NCBI GenBank assembly: GCA_003024785.1
Contig: PUQB01000133.1
Span: 62,001-126,000 of the forward strand
Source of the DNA: Selaginella tamariscina
Lineage: Eukaryota > Streptophyta > Lycopodiopsida > Selaginellales > Selaginellaceae
Direction of reading: 5' to 3'
DNA length: 64,000 bases
Shown: positions 12,912 to 33,100 of the stretch, piece by piece
How the letters are laid out: each line of letters opens with the position of its first letter
Numbering within the stretch: the stretch's first letter is position 1
The notes under the pieces: model-generated
Databases searched by the model: none
Told to the model about the DNA's origin: nothing
Seen by the model: only the letters and a program-made list of their open reading frames with translations
Made by a program: the position numbers and the translations under genes

Positions 12912-13182
12912 AAGAACCCTAAATTGCTGGGCGAAGAGCCCTAACCCAGTTCTCAGTCTCCTCTCCCTCTTTCATGGCTAGCCCTAATCCCGCCTTTTTT
13001 TTCAAAATCATATTTTAAACTATCCAAACATTTCTTTTATATAAAAATTTCTTGCATAGAATAATTAATAAGTTTAAGATATTATAATTATAAAAAGTTT
13101 AAGATATTATAATTCTCATAAAATTCGTTTTTAAAAATAAAATTGGTAGATAAACTTATCCGTAATAAACAATAAACATACT

Positions 13183-13217
<35 letters not shown>

Positions 13218-13875
13218 AATGGCTATTATAAAAACATCTTATAAACAATAAACATACCCATGAATTAAAGGGCTACTTTTATTAATTAAAAAAAATAAAT
13301 CTTTTTCAACACATACTTATCTCAGTTGATAAAATTTAAAAACCATTAATATATGTTATTAAAATCATTTCCTATAAAATCAAGAGGCTACTTTAATGAA
13401 AACATCGGTATCATACAATTATAACAAAGTAAAAACATTAGATTCTTATTGAATATAATTTAATTTTTTTTCATAATAGATAAATTTAACCATAATAAAT
13501 AAACGGTAAACATACTTCTTCTTTCTTTCATACTTTGTTAATAGTATTTTTATGAATTAAATGGTTACTTTAAAAAAAAAATAAAAAAATACATCTTTTA
13601 ATCAATATGTTAACACATATTTATATCAATTAAACCTTGATAAAAAAAAATTAATTAAAAATTATGTAATAGGCTACTTTATATTAAATATAATTTTTTT
13701 TCACATATTGATAATAAATTTGGTAGATAAATTTATCTGTAATAAACAATAAACATACTTCTGTAATATATATATCTGTGTGTATCTTTAATCAATATGT
13801 TAACACATACTTATATCAATTGATAAGGAAATAAATTATAAAACCATATGCTATTAAAGATAATTTAATATAAAA
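12912..13875. other. Intergenic region between the ABCA2-like and second ABCA gene
   Basis: The part to about 12990 keeps ABCA2-like coding homology in frame but without an ATG. The rest is AT-rich with a (TA)n run near 13187-13214 and internally repeated AATAAACAATAAACATACTT-like blocks at about 13160, 13235, 13495 and 13740. No gene was recognised. Confidence 0.5.
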
Positions 13876-14648
13876 TTAAGTGGCTACCTTAATGAAAACA
13901 TCTTCTAATGTGGTATCAGATAATCCCCAAGCTTTAATACCAAGAGTATGTGCAGACGTATCCACGTCCTTAAACACTGTTGCTAATTTCACATCTTTAG
14001 TAATCTCAAACTTCTGTGTACCCGATGAATTATATATTCTCCTCGCATTACTTGACCAATTCTCTACCAAGTTTACCACTGCCTCCTCCTTTGCAGGGTC
14101 TCCTGTTACTGTGAATATGTAATATCCACCGTATCTCGACTTTAACTGATAAAATAAACCATATATTTACAATTTTTTAATTTTAAAAAAAAATTTAATA
14201 ACTATAAGAAAAGTTTAAAGATATACTAACTAAACAGCTTATTTATGTATTAAATTTTAAAATAGCTTACCTCTCTGACATTGCCTATGCATTGTAATTG
14301 GCCGTTCACGAATATACCAACACGATCACATAATGCTTCCGCTTCCTCCATAGAATGTGCTACAACAAAACACATGTGTATGTGTGTGTGTGTGTGTGTG
14401 TGCGAGAGAGAGAGGAGAGAGAGGGAGGGGGAGAGAGAGAGAGAGGGGGGGGGGAGATTACTGGTAAGAATAATGGCACGGTCTTCTTTAGCTCGTTTTA
14501 TAGCATTCCACAGAGTTCTTCGCGAAGCTGGATCCAAACCAGTGCTCGGTTCATCCATATATACAGCCTACATACATATTTCTATATACATACAGTATAC
14601 ATATTTACACGATGTATATGTATAGAAAACATTTATATCATCTTTTGA

Positions 14649-14685
<37 letters not shown>

Positions 14686-14903
14686 ATTACCTTTGAATCT
14701 CCTATTAGCGAAATGGCAACACTAAGTCGGCGTTTCATGCCTCCACTGTACTTCCCAGCTAGCTTATCTCAGAACCATCATAAAATAGATTTACATTCTT
14801 TAATGATGTCTGTACAGCCTGTTTACATAAACGAAACTAGTTTAATTATCATTATATACACACATACGCATGCAAAATATACACATACATTAACTTCACG
14901 TAC

Positions 14904-14992
<89 letters not shown>

Positions 14993-15673
14993 GTATATAC
15001 GGACACCCATATACAAGTTTCTAGTCACACACACGCACACACACACACAGCGTACCAGTTCAAGTGCATGAGCCTTCAAATTCTTTAAACGACCATAAAA
15101 CAAAAGATGCTCTCTTCCAGTAAGTGACTCCCAAAGCAAACTGTAAATTAAGTAGTTAATGTTAAATTAAGCAATTAATAAATAAATACTTACTCATGTT
15201 GGGGGCAAACTCCCATAACTGTATATATCTTGTCCATGTCCTTGGTATATCTAAACCCGCAAGATATGCCCTCCCAGAAGTAGGAGATGCAAATCCAATC
15301 ATCTGTTGTAAAAAGATTAAAAAAACGAATATATAACCATATTACTATATAATTAGTATACATAAGAATATATAATAAAAATTACTACAGTTTCAATATA
15401 TATATATATATATATATATATACCATGTTAATACTTGTAGTTTTCCCAGCACCATTTGGACCAAGCATGCCAAAACATTCTCCACGACGGACAGCTAATG
15501 ACAAACCACGAACTGCATGTTTATCTGGATTTCCATCTTTTCCCGCATATACTTTCTTTCAATTTATCGCATATAATTGCGTAATGTGTATCAATTGTGG
15601 GTCTTATATGGTCCACAACCATTTTCTGCAATACATACACACAGTAATATATATATATATATATATATATATA

Positions 15674-15740
<67 letters not shown>

Positions 15741-18120
15741 CGTTCTTAAGTGTATACATGCATGTCTACACACGCAAAGGCACACATACGTACCTCACAT
15801 AGAACATCTGGACGATGAACGTAGTTATCTTCTTCTTCTTCATTTAAAGAAGAAATTTGCGTACTTTTATCTTTCTTAAAGAAAGATAATGGAGAAGTAA
15901 CACCTTGATCCAAGAGAAGGAATAAAAACAGAAATATAACCCATTCTATAGTCATAATCACGAGAACCTGTTTAGATTAAGTTAGTAATTATTATATATT
16001 TTAGTGATTATACATTTATTATATATCTAGACAAATAATTATATATTATATCGTATGTATAGCTTAATGAATAAGTTGTAAGATCTCTCTTGTCTCTCTC
16101 TCTCTCTATGCATATACACACACACACACACACACACACATATCTATACACGCGCGGGTGTACCTGTTTCATGCCATTCCCGCTATCTCCGAGGTTCTTC
16201 CACTGCATTCCTTTTGTACCACGGCTTGCCCCAATTAATGCATATTGTGAAAACTCATATAAACCACGATATAGTGAAAAACCTGGAAATAGCTCTAATC
16301 CAATAATAACGTTTCCTGAAAAGGAAAAGGAAAAGAAAAAAAACATAGTATTAACTAAAATGTGTCTAATTATGTATATACATATACATATCTACACATA
16401 AATGTGCGTACAAATAAATAGTGCTTTTATATATGCTTACTGGAGATTGTTGTATCCTCTATATAGTTTCTGAAAAGAAAGGATCCCAACAGTCCAAACC
16501 CAAACACGTACAAGTATCCACAAACTGAATAGAAAGAAGCATGTATAATTAATTTATTATAACCTATGTGTATGTATTACACACACACACACACATATAT
16601 ATGATAACATAAATTTATTATTATAAATGAGGCAAACCTGTTGCAGTCATAGTGTTGGAGAAAAATGCTGTTGCAAAAAACGCCACTACTATTTGTAAAT
16701 TTGAAAATATGAAGTAAAAAACAAACTCTAGAGAATATGCGTTCTGTCTGAAATAGTCTAGTCCTGAAAAGATTAATTTATTAAATAAAAATGTTTATCT
16801 ATATATGAAAATATAGTGTATATGTATATGTATGTATAGAGTAATTAACAATTAATTAAGAGTTATACTAAGCTAAGTACGTACCAATTATGTTCCCAAA
16901 AGCGATAAAAATATTGTATAAACCATGGATAATACAAGGAAATATATATAATTAATGGACCAATAAGCTGCATCTCCTAGACCATGCATCTTCATCATTT
17001 TACGAAGCTTTCTCTCTTTCTCATATACCAATGATATCAACATCACCTGTAAATTAGCATATATATATATATGAAAGAGAATAATTGTCTAGAAAGGATA
17101 TCATATTATAGTTATAATAATTATCAATATTTTATATAATAAATAAATAGTTGAAATATTAATAGAACTTACCGGAAATAAGAGTTGAACAACCCACATG
17201 AAAAAGACTGGACCCACTAGAAGAGTAAAATTTATTTAAAAGCTTAGTTTCTGGTTTTGGCATTTCCTTTATAAAAGATATAGGTAATTCCACTAAAGGA
17301 CCCAAACGTGCTTTAATAAATGCATTCGCTGCCTATAAAACAAATTATAAAATAAATTAAGTTTAGCATATTTAACAATATTATATAATTAGAAACTATT
17401 AAAAAGACTTTAATATTTTTTAAAAATATTTAAAGATTAATCAAATGGATTTATGTGTTCATATTTAATTATTTTATACTTATAATACTTAAATATGTTA
17501 AGAATACTAAGTACTTACGAGGTTCATACTTCTTGCAACCCGTAAAATAACTTCTCCATCGCTAACATCAGCTTCAAAACTTGAGTTATAAGAAATAGCT
17601 ACGTCCAGGTTTTGTAAATTGGTCTTTTTAAAATCATAAGCTAAAAAATAGAAGAAAATTAAATAAATCAATACAAACAATACATATATTGATTTAAATT
17701 GGATAATAAAATTAAAGTATAAACACTATTCAGTATATGACCAAGTATAAATATAAAGAATATACCTAAAGGAATGCCATTTGACAAATGCTCTCGGTTT
17801 GCTTTCCTATAACCCATGTAAAGCTCCCTCTCAATCTGTTGTTTATTATCACGCCAAAGCATTTGTGTATAAACACCTTAAATCAAACAAAACACCATAT
17901 ATAAACACATAATTTTATGATATATTTTATTAATATATAATATTTTAATTAATATAAGATTACTTACATGGAGCTCCAGCGATGCTAGTAATAGCATTAC
18001 AATTAACTGATAATATGCTGTAATTATTTGGAAATGCAGGCTCCAAATAATAAGATGACTGAGTTTGCAGAGGTTCCCTATAAAATGCAAGATAAAACAC
18101 ACAAATACACACCATTGTTA

Positions 18121-18162
<42 letters not shown>

Positions 18163-19431
18163 TATACATAATTGATATATCTTACTGGCACAAGAGTTGA
18201 AAGTGGATTGGAAGGATCGGACGGTACAGTGTAGTTTAACATGTTGCTCACAAGCACTATAAGAAAAAAAAAACAAAAAAAACTCATTATAACAGGAGAA
18301 GAGCGACATATATAGATAGATACACAGATGGTCACGCCACACACACAGAGAGACACACGTTTATGTGTTGTCTATGCACGTCTCTATATAAATCTACATA
18401 TAAGTGTGCTTTGTTACATCAAGTATATTCAATTAATATTTATTAGTAATACATAATGGTGTAAATATATAAAGCATTTACCATCTGCAATGGATCGATC
18501 TTGAGCGGTGTACAAGAAAATCAACGGACAAGATGAATCATTCCGACACACAGGATCTGGATATCCTGGGAATGTTCCATCGAGATCAACGGCTCGCGAT
18601 TCGCCATCTGGAATTTGTAACATGGCAGGGAGTGCCGATGGAGAAGGTACTGCACATGTTAGCGACTGTGTCTGTGTGGAGTATTCCACCCCGCAAACTC
18701 TTTGGCATCCTGTACATATGTGTGTGCGTGCGTGTGGGGTACGTGTAAAAGTATGTGTGTCTTACCTGATGTGTTGTTTAGGGGCACACATGCACAACCA
18801 CATTTATTCGCTGGCTTATCGTTTTCAGCATTGATTATCTACGTATACATCCATACATTATATACAAACACACACACACACACACATTATTCTCTGGTTT
18901 ATCGTTTTGTGCATCGATTATCTACATATACACCCATACATTATATACAACACACACACACTATTCTCTGGCTTATCGTTTTGAGCATTTATCTACATAC
19001 ATTATATACAACACACACACACTCCTCTATGTTACCATTTGTAGAACGAAAAGTAGTAAACATAGAGCGGCAGGGAAACCGCAGATTAAGCAGTTGGTTT
19101 TCCATCTCCGCCTCTGGTAATGTATGAAATACTCATAAGCAGAATATGCGCCCCTCTCTCTCTCTCTATATATATGTGTGTGTGTGTGCCTGTATCTCTA
19201 TATATGTATATGTATGTATATGTGTGTATGTGTGTGTGTGTCTATATGTGTATATGTATCACACACAGACACACACAACAAAGGGTAACATAAAATCTTC
19301 CTAACGGACAAGAGAGATACATTAGCCATACACATAATTACAAAAAACGGAAAAGAAAATTCAGCGCCATCTGGCAAACCTCATTGGCTCAAACATCTAC
19401 ATACATATACGTGCGTCCGTGTGTGCATGTC

Positions 19432-19494
<63 letters not shown>

Positions 19495-19714
19495 CATACA
19501 CCCAGAAGTAGATATAATTATGCATATTGATAAGCAAGAATTACAAAAAAATTCACTAATTATAATAAATAAATAAATAAAAATAAAAATTCACTAATTA
19601 AACAAAACCCACCTGGAAAACAAGGCTCTTTCTCAATAGAGCATTAGCTTGAGCTGCAAAAGTAGCAGATTGCGTCTCTGACACGGCATGATCTTGATTT
19701 TCCTCCATATCCAT
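13876..19714 (-). CDS. ABCA7-like half-size ABC transporter (second ABCA gene), 21 exons
   Basis: Plant ABCA half-transporter, predicted to move lipid-like substrates across a membrane. Exons: 19613-19714, 19036-19113, 18766-18838, 18482-18709, 18186-18256, 17968-18077, 17766-17876, 17519-17640, 17173-17332, 16885-17046, 16638-16763, 16441-16524, 16164-16315, 15794-15967, 15424-15625, 15194-15302, 15056-15140, 14691-14818, 14462-14567, 14271-14359, 13876-14145; about 914 codons, normal for the family. Marks: [13 protein letters not shown] at the start, a Cys-rich loop (CGCAC...CGVEYS), [18 protein letters not shown] before a helix, [19 protein letters not shown], Walker [18 protein letters not shown] signature, [25 protein letters not shown], and [13 protein letters not shown] at the end. 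One-base frame breaks lie near 17230, 16910, 15553, 15248 and 14770. The expected AG acceptor of exon 6 is not present at the homologous position. Ends in TAA at 13876. Confidence 0.85.
14914..14986. repeat. (TA)n(GA)n microsatellite in an ABCA intron
   Basis: About 42 bases of TA run directly into about 30 bases of GA, in the intron between exons 17 and 18 of the second ABCA gene. Confidence 0.9.
15645..15740. repeat. (TA)n(GA)n microsatellite in an ABCA intron
   Basis: TA repeats followed by a long interrupted GA tract, in the intron just upstream of the Walker A exon (15424-15625) of the second ABCA gene. Confidence 0.9.
18811..19025. repeat. Triplicated 5' edge and acceptor of ABCA exon 3
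   Basis: Three units start with CTGG(C/T)TTATCGTTTT at 18811, 18894 and 18968, each followed by a TTATCTAC, ATACATTATATACA and (CA)n run. On the coding strand each unit carries GTAG followed by an exon-like start, so each has a possible 3' splice site. Only the 18811 copy continues into the rest of the exon. Confidence 0.85.
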
Positions 19715-19820
19715 CCCTTAATTCCTTCCAGGAATTCCCCTGTTTCTACAAGTCAATAGCATCCCCACCGTTTAATGTCGTGAATCTCACCCGTTGGAAA
19801 TGAATATCTCGAAGAATATT

Positions 19821-25572
<5,752 letters not shown>

Positions 25573-26110
25573 TTATTTCAAGAACCCTAAAAACAGAATT
25601 AAAACCAAAACAAAAGAAATATAGCGGTTGACACAAGGAGAATATGCTCTTCACGTCTTGGAATATGCTTGTGCTTAAGTGTAATATGGATTACAATTAT
25701 TTAAGCACCATGGTGGTCATGATGAGGTAATAAATATTTGTTTATTTAATTATGTATTTTATTGAAAGACCATCGTGTTATCGTCCCCAAAGTTGTAAAA
25801 GATATTAAATCAAAAAGTAAAGTATATATTTGATTATTTGATCCAGGTAAATATGAATAATTGAATTCAGAAAGTAATCATGTCCGAAAGTTATAAAAGC
25901 AAAGGTAAAGTATATATGTATATATATATATGACTGAAACAACTCAATAATTGAATTCAAAAAGTAATCATGTCCTAAAGTTATAAAATCAAAAAGTAAA
26001 GTGTAAATATATCAATTAAATATAAGAATTGAATTCATGACTTAATCATTAATGTCTCAGTTCTAACCAGCATATTATATCTACTTATTATATATATATA
26101 TACACCTACA

Positions 26111-28924
26111 TATTTTTAGAACATGCATTTTATTTAAATAGTATTTTAAGAATATATTTATAAGAGGAGATTTAAAGTAGGTGCAGTGTCCACTCACCAC
26201 AGCAGTGAGAACATAACAAAAGTTAACCTAATTCAATCATGTATTATGGTGTTATTATTATTTGATGTGAAATATCATCTACATTTAAAGAGTCTAAGTC
26301 ATGTAATCTTAAACTTGAGTGTACTTTTCTGCTTTTAAATCATATGTTATATAGTTTAATCTTAAATATTATATTAAATACATTATATTGTAGTAAGGTT
26401 ATATTATAAATTATAATTCTAAGTATTTAATCTGAATTTTAAAATTATTTCACACTAAATCTCACTGTTGATTTGACATTAAGATAAAAAATTAATTAAA
26501 ATTTATAAACTTAACTTAATTTCTATTAATGCTATAATAAACTCATTAATATTAAATTTGACCTTGTATTGTGGTTATGTTTCTACTTGAACAAGTGACA
26601 CTAAATTATGTATATCTGTTGAGCATTATGCATTAAACATGATTTAATGCATAATTTTAAGTATTTTAAACACTATGTATTCAGCATAGTTTATGGTTAT
26701 CATGAGAACACACAATAAGATTCTTAACGATGATAACAATTGGTACTCGGTCCTTGGAAACACACAACGATACATAATACGTGTGCTGACATACACTCAT
26801 ACTTAATAAAAAATTGTTTTTGATTTAATTTCATAAATAAATTACCTAATTAAAATTGAGTTTTAATTGAATTTCATATTAAAACATTTACTCTACTGTT
26901 ACACATTATTATTAAGAAAATACATTATTAAACATTATTAATTATCTATAAATGATAAACTCCTGTTGAATGACAAAAGGAATGTGTATTTAACATTTAT
27001 AATGAACATATCTTACTAACATAATTTGGTTGTTATAATTAAGATTATGTATATGAATTTCAATAATGTAATCTTTATTATAATTAATGCTTGTTAGCAC
27101 ATGTCTTTATAATCTAAATTATTATAATATGCATCATGCCCAAAGTTAATATTAATTATTTAATTGACACCACTTACTACTTATATAGAACGATGTTTAA
27201 AAGGATGTTCAACATAGCTTAACGAAGTTATAAGTTAATATTTATAAATACAATAAAACATGTTTAAATTAATAATTTCTTTGGTCCAACTAGGGCTTTA
27301 TATATATTTTAATAAATTTTCACAAGTTAATAATTAATAAAACTTCATTGGCCCCAACCGTTTATAAATTAATATTCCTTACATATTTTGTAATTCATAT
27401 AAATTAATTCATATATAAAAACTTATTAAACACTAACAAAGAAGTCATAAATAATATGAAATGATACGTGAGATGTTCGAATTTTTTAAAATAATATACA
27501 TATAAATATAAATAGATGTGTTTTGTACTATATTATTGCAGTTTGTGTTAATGTGAATGGGTTTTTTTATATTGTGCAATGTTTGACAAGATTTTAGTAT
27601 AACGAATCTATTCATCATTAATTTTTTTTTCACAGTGCCACAAAAGTTTATTCATTTAATATTCACACTTTTAGCCCTAATAATATTAATTTAGATAGGT
27701 TTTATTGTGTAGTTTTGATGTGAATTTTAAATAGGCTTTATAAAAATATTGCCTTTAGTACTTTGAAATTTTTTATACATACATAATGTTTTTTACAAAG
27801 GTGTAATTTACTATGTAAGTTGCATCAATTTCTTAAGTTTTAGTTATATAAGCGAGAAATAGAGAAGATTAAGAGTAGAATCTTAATTTCATTATTGATC
27901 ATTATAAGTAATATTTTATATTATATGTTATATTGTAATATGTTATTATAAGAATTTGGAATTAAACTTTTAAAATTAAGGTTATAATGAAATTTATATC
28001 ATATTAAGTTAGTGATTATATTATTAAATGATATCTTTTAATTGATTTAAAAAATATTTATTAATACTCAATGTTTAAAGAAGACTTGGGATACAAGAAT
28101 ATGTACTATAAATATAATATTTGAAAATAAAATTTAAATCATATTCAAAATTAAGAGGTAACCTTTTCAAAATAATTATATAAAAAATTAAGTGAGAAAT
28201 AAAAAAATATATATATTATGAAAAATGTTTAAGATGTTTTGGTGCAAAAAATGTAATAATATATAATAAAGATTAAATGTGTTATTAATGTATTATTTAA
28301 AGAGAAACAATTATATACATTATATAATTTAAGAAAGTGTCTAGTATGAAGCACAATGTTTTAAAATGTTTAATTTATAAAAAATGAGTAGCAAAAATTT
28401 ACATAATCATTAATTTTACATTATGATTCAAAAACTTATACACATCATATTGATAATAAAATTATTTATTATTATTATTACTGTTATTATTTATGTAACA
28501 ATGTAGTTTTTTATTTTTAAACCATATGTTAAAAATTTAGTTTTATATTATATTAAATATATTAGATTATCTTAATATCACATTTGATGATTTTAAAATT
28601 AAATGTATAAATTTAATTATAATTTTAAAATCAATAGCGAGATTTCATCCTTATACATAAATCTCTTTATTGATTTAAACATTAAAGGTAAAAAATAAAA
28701 AATTTAAATTACGTATGTGACTCCTTTTAAGCGGTGAAAATAATAGTTTCATTTGCTATAGCAATGTGAGCTTGAACTATTTATAGACATAGACAGTAAA
28801 TATTTCTATATGCATGTGTATGTATTGTGCACTTGGTTAAGACATACATTAGAGAATTTATGATTGAAAATTAAAAAAATTTCAAACAGCTTCTGAAATT
28901 GTCTTAAAAGTAATCAGGGCGGCA
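26111..28924. other. AT-rich intergenic DNA
   Basis: No coding region, RNA gene or named repeat was recognised. Base composition is strongly AT. The short open frames here lack any recognisable motif. Confidence 0.5.
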
Positions 28925-30142
28925 CTATAAAATTAAACAATGAATTAATTCAACAATAAGTAAATCAATTAAATATATTAAACAAATTGAAGTACTGATA
29001 TCATTCGCCAGTTATTTTAATTTTTTTTGCATTTATTATATAATAGAGCAAACTCTCTATTATATTTATCAGTAACAGTTCCAATAATTTATAATGGAAT
29101 AAAACCCATTATTATATTAGTTTTACAAAATTACACATGAGTTTTAATCAATAAAATATACATTTATCATAATCCAATATACATGTGATAATTACTAGAA
29201 TTTTCTTATAAATATTAATTCAAGTAGAAAATTAAATGGAAAATGCAGACCTGGAAGACGAGGTCTTTTACTCATTAATGCATTGGCACGAACTGAAAGG
29301 CTCCTCCATTTATTTGGAGCTTCAAGAACCCTAAAAAGAAAAAACGACGAGAAGAATATGCTCTTTCTACGTTTTGGAATATGCTTGTGCTTAAGTGTAT
29401 TATGACTCCTAAGAAAATAACATAAAAAGCTTATTGTGTGTGACATGTGAGTTTGTATGACTAGGACCAAAGTTGAATCATCAAGCTTTGTGTTTAAGGT
29501 TTAAGCTAAACCAAGCATTTATCGTTACACACTCTACACTTTAATATATTAACCTTTATGAAATAGAAATTCTTCAATTGACCTACTTTCACCAATTATT
29601 TATATATTTTAAAAAATCTTTATATTCTGCACATGTTTTTAAATTAAATGCAGAGTGCTTAATAGATGTATATAAATATTGCTTAATTTAACCACAACAT
29701 ATAGAAAGAAATGTAAATTTAGTAAATTTTAATATTTTAATGTTAAATCAATAGTGAGCGTTAAATTCAAAATGAAAATCTAATTCATTTAAAATTAACA
29801 TTAAAATATTTAAAATTTATAATTTATGAGTTTAATCTTAAATTTTACAACGTAATTTGAATACAAATTGAAATGTGGTCATGTGATGAGGTAATAAATT
29901 TATTATTTATTGAAACATCATCACGTTATCATGTTTAAATCAAAAAGGTAAAGTAATTTATTATTTAATCTAACTAAATATATCAATTAAACAACTCAAT
30001 AAGAATAGTTATCATGCCCAAAGTTTTACATTAAAAGCTATAAAATCAAAAAAGTTAAAATGTATCAAATAAATAATTCAATCAAAATCTAATTCATGAC
30101 TTAATAATTGATATCTTAACTCTAACCAATATATCAACATTT

Positions 30143-30175
<33 letters not shown>
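28925..30175 (-). pseudogene. Truncated duplicate of the third ABCA gene: exon 1 and upstream DNA
   Basis: At 29245-29320 the first exon is recognisable on the minus strand (RANALMSKRPRLPG), with the bases matching 25480-25572 except for a deletion that removes part of the N-terminus. Downstream intron sequence matches 25165-25480 and upstream sequence matches 25573-26110. About 460 bases at 29410-29870 have no counterpart in the source copy, so they were inserted here or lost there. No further ABCA exons follow at lower coordinates, so this is a promoter-plus-exon-1 fragment, not a gene. Confidence 0.75.
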
Positions 30176-30178
<3 letters not shown>

Positions 30179-33100
30179 CTTTCATAAGTATAATAGAAAT
30201 ATGATGGCAATATTGTTCCAGATAAATATAATCTCTATTCATAAACATAATCACTATTTAAAAGGTGCAATTAATGTTAATGTTTATAACAAGTGAACTT
30301 TCCCTTGACACCAGGGAAAATTAATTTCATATAGCTAATAATATATTTGAAGATATCTTTACAAATGAGTAAAACTTTAGCAAGGAAATTATGAAATAGT
30401 CACCCTAGTCTATCCTCACAATAGTGAAAAGAGATTGCACCTACTTTAAATCTTTTCTTAAAATGGTTATTCTTATAATATTGTTTAAGTAAACGTATGT
30501 CTTAGAATATGTCAGATAATTGTGTTATTGTTCTCTTTATTGTATAGAATATACATAAAAGTAAGGTATAATTAATAACATTGACAACATTATATAAAAT
30601 CTTGTATGAACATATACTTATATTTGATGTGATATTAATTAGACTACTTGTTAACTTCTAGACATGAGTACTCTTTTGTAAATATGTTTGTAAATAATGT
30701 ACACATCAAATTTAAGTACTTATGTTTGGAAGTTAGCAAAGTAGTTTACTTATATCACTTCATTTGGTTTTTTTGACCACTACCTTTTTTTTGTCAATCT
30801 TTTGTGTCTCAAGAACTTAAGGGTTCTAGTTTGTTGAACGAGTCCTTCATCAACCTTTGTATCACAAAAGGTATTCTTCTTTTTCCTCCTTTGTGAAACT
30901 TCTTCCATAGCTTTTTGTGTATTTTTTTGATCAACCTTATGTGTTTCTGTCTACCTTCGCTTCTTTGTCTTGTTTAACAGAGACTTATTAATCAAATGAA
31001 GTTCATCAACTTTTGCACCCTTGCTCTTTTGTGATGGAGGGCTTCCTTTCAAAATAGTTTTTTCAAAAAGTGGTGGTTCATCTTCATGTTTGCTCTAATA
31101 TTTTTTCATGTCAATATCTTCTTCTTCCTCTCTGTATCATCACTACTATTACACTAGGCTCTTACTTGGGCTCTATATTTTTTATAGAATGTTATGGCTT
31201 AAGTAGGTTTGTCAGAACTGTATTTTTCACATGTGAGCAAAGTAACACATCCATGTCTACTCCTAATACATTTCTCCCATTGATGCACCTATAGATAACA
31301 TGTTTTCAATCCTCAATTTAGTGAGATTGGTGAGAAGCATTGTTGTTAGTACAACAGATTTCTTTAAGCCCCAACACTTGAAAAAAATTGTTAAGTTAGA
31401 ATAGGGAAGCAAATGTTTCACTTTCACAATATCATTATTTTCCATTGGATATTTTTTAATACTTGGATATGTTTTACAATTGCGTTAGTCTGTAAGTCCA
31501 GTGGGTGGTTTGTAATAGACTGGTGATCTCCTCTTTGCACCATCATAGCATTGCAATGATAAAAACAAATTAACGCATGATTATTAATACACATTGCATC
31601 AAAAGTATTACAAAACCTTGGCACTGAGGTTGTAATGTGATATCACCCTTGGCTATAAGGAATGTCAATTGCCATCCTCGATGTTGAGGAATGTTTAATG
31701 TCACTTTCAAATAGCATTAGACATTCCTCAACCCTGAGGTCATAATTATTAAGGAATTCTTTGGTGCTGAAGCCTTAGTCATTAGAAAACCTTGGACCAA
31801 GGATAAAATATGAATAGTTGATACCTTAATCTCACTATCATATTCCCATCCATGGAAATTAGAGTTTGTAAGTCTCCCCTCATGCACTGCAACAAAGTGC
31901 TTTGACTACATGTTCCGTATAATCTCATATGGTCCAACCAAAGCCCTATTTGTGGAGAAATTCATTGCAAGAGAAAAAGAATGAGCTCTACATAGAATAT
32001 AAGTGTGTAACTCTATTCCAAGTCTCTATTTGGCTTCCAGGCTATTGAGAAAGCTCAATCGGAAAGTCTCCACTATGAGATCATAACCATGCTCTATGGA
32101 CGATGTTGTTTGTACATTGTTGGTTTGTGTGAACTGAACATCTTCTTAATTCCTGCCTTGAAGTTTGGAATGTTTACTAGTATATTTGGACTTTAAGAGC
32201 TTTACAAAGTGATAGAAGGCTACAACATATAGAGCTTACCTCCTTCTCCAAAGGTGTAGTTGAGTAACTAAATAACTTGTTCTCAAATAAAAAAATTTCA
32301 TTATTTTCTTTCCCTTTCCAGTTCCAATGCTATTGCGAGATTCAATGAAGTAACAACTTTCTCTTCCTTGTCTTTACTCATGACCCTCCGACAATCCAAC
32401 TTAATTATAGAAATTGCACCTCATTGTTTGATACACAACCTAGTTCGAAATATAGTGATACATCTTCATTCTTAAGGAAACTTCAAATACAGTTTTGAGT
32501 TGATTCTATCCATTCTTGACTTCACCTAATTTTTAGCTAATGTCGAGAACCTTTGATTTCCTTTTGCAAACCTGTAAAATAAATAAAACTTAAAACTAAG
32601 GTGACATCTGCAAATCTTTTTGGGATCAGTGCAAATAGATGCATGATCTCTCCATCTTAATAGAAAACATTTGAGATTTGGGGTGGTAATCCTTGCCTTT
32701 AGTGGTTGTGTATCATCAAGGATGAGAAACCTCATTGCAGTGACATAACATATCGTGTTTCCATCATCAAATGTCACTTGCAGAGATAATGGATGATTCC
32801 CAAACAATGCCACTCATCCAGGCTCTAAGGAGAACTAATAAGTAAGTATGTTACATATTATTGTCTTGTTCACCCATCACATTCCTACGGAGTTACCACA
32901 AAGACTTTATGCTCTTAGGCATTGCAAGAAGTATGGTAACTTTGATGCGATCCATCTCCCAAAAGACAGAAAAATAATAGATGAAGAGAGGCAAAGATCA
33001 TGGGAACTAGAAGAATCTCTACCAAAAGCAACACATATGTTTATTCTTTTCAAGGTAAGTTATTTTCCTAATTTGGATTGCTTAGAGAAATCCTTGGTGT

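Noticed and set aside
15425-15879. Plus-strand frames with Arg-Glu and Ile-Tyr repeats
   Set aside because: They are antisense readings of the Walker A exon and translated microsatellite DNA.
18811-19025. CRISPR-like array
   Set aside because: Units are imperfect copies of an exon edge with CA tracts and no unique spacers, and the DNA is plant nuclear.
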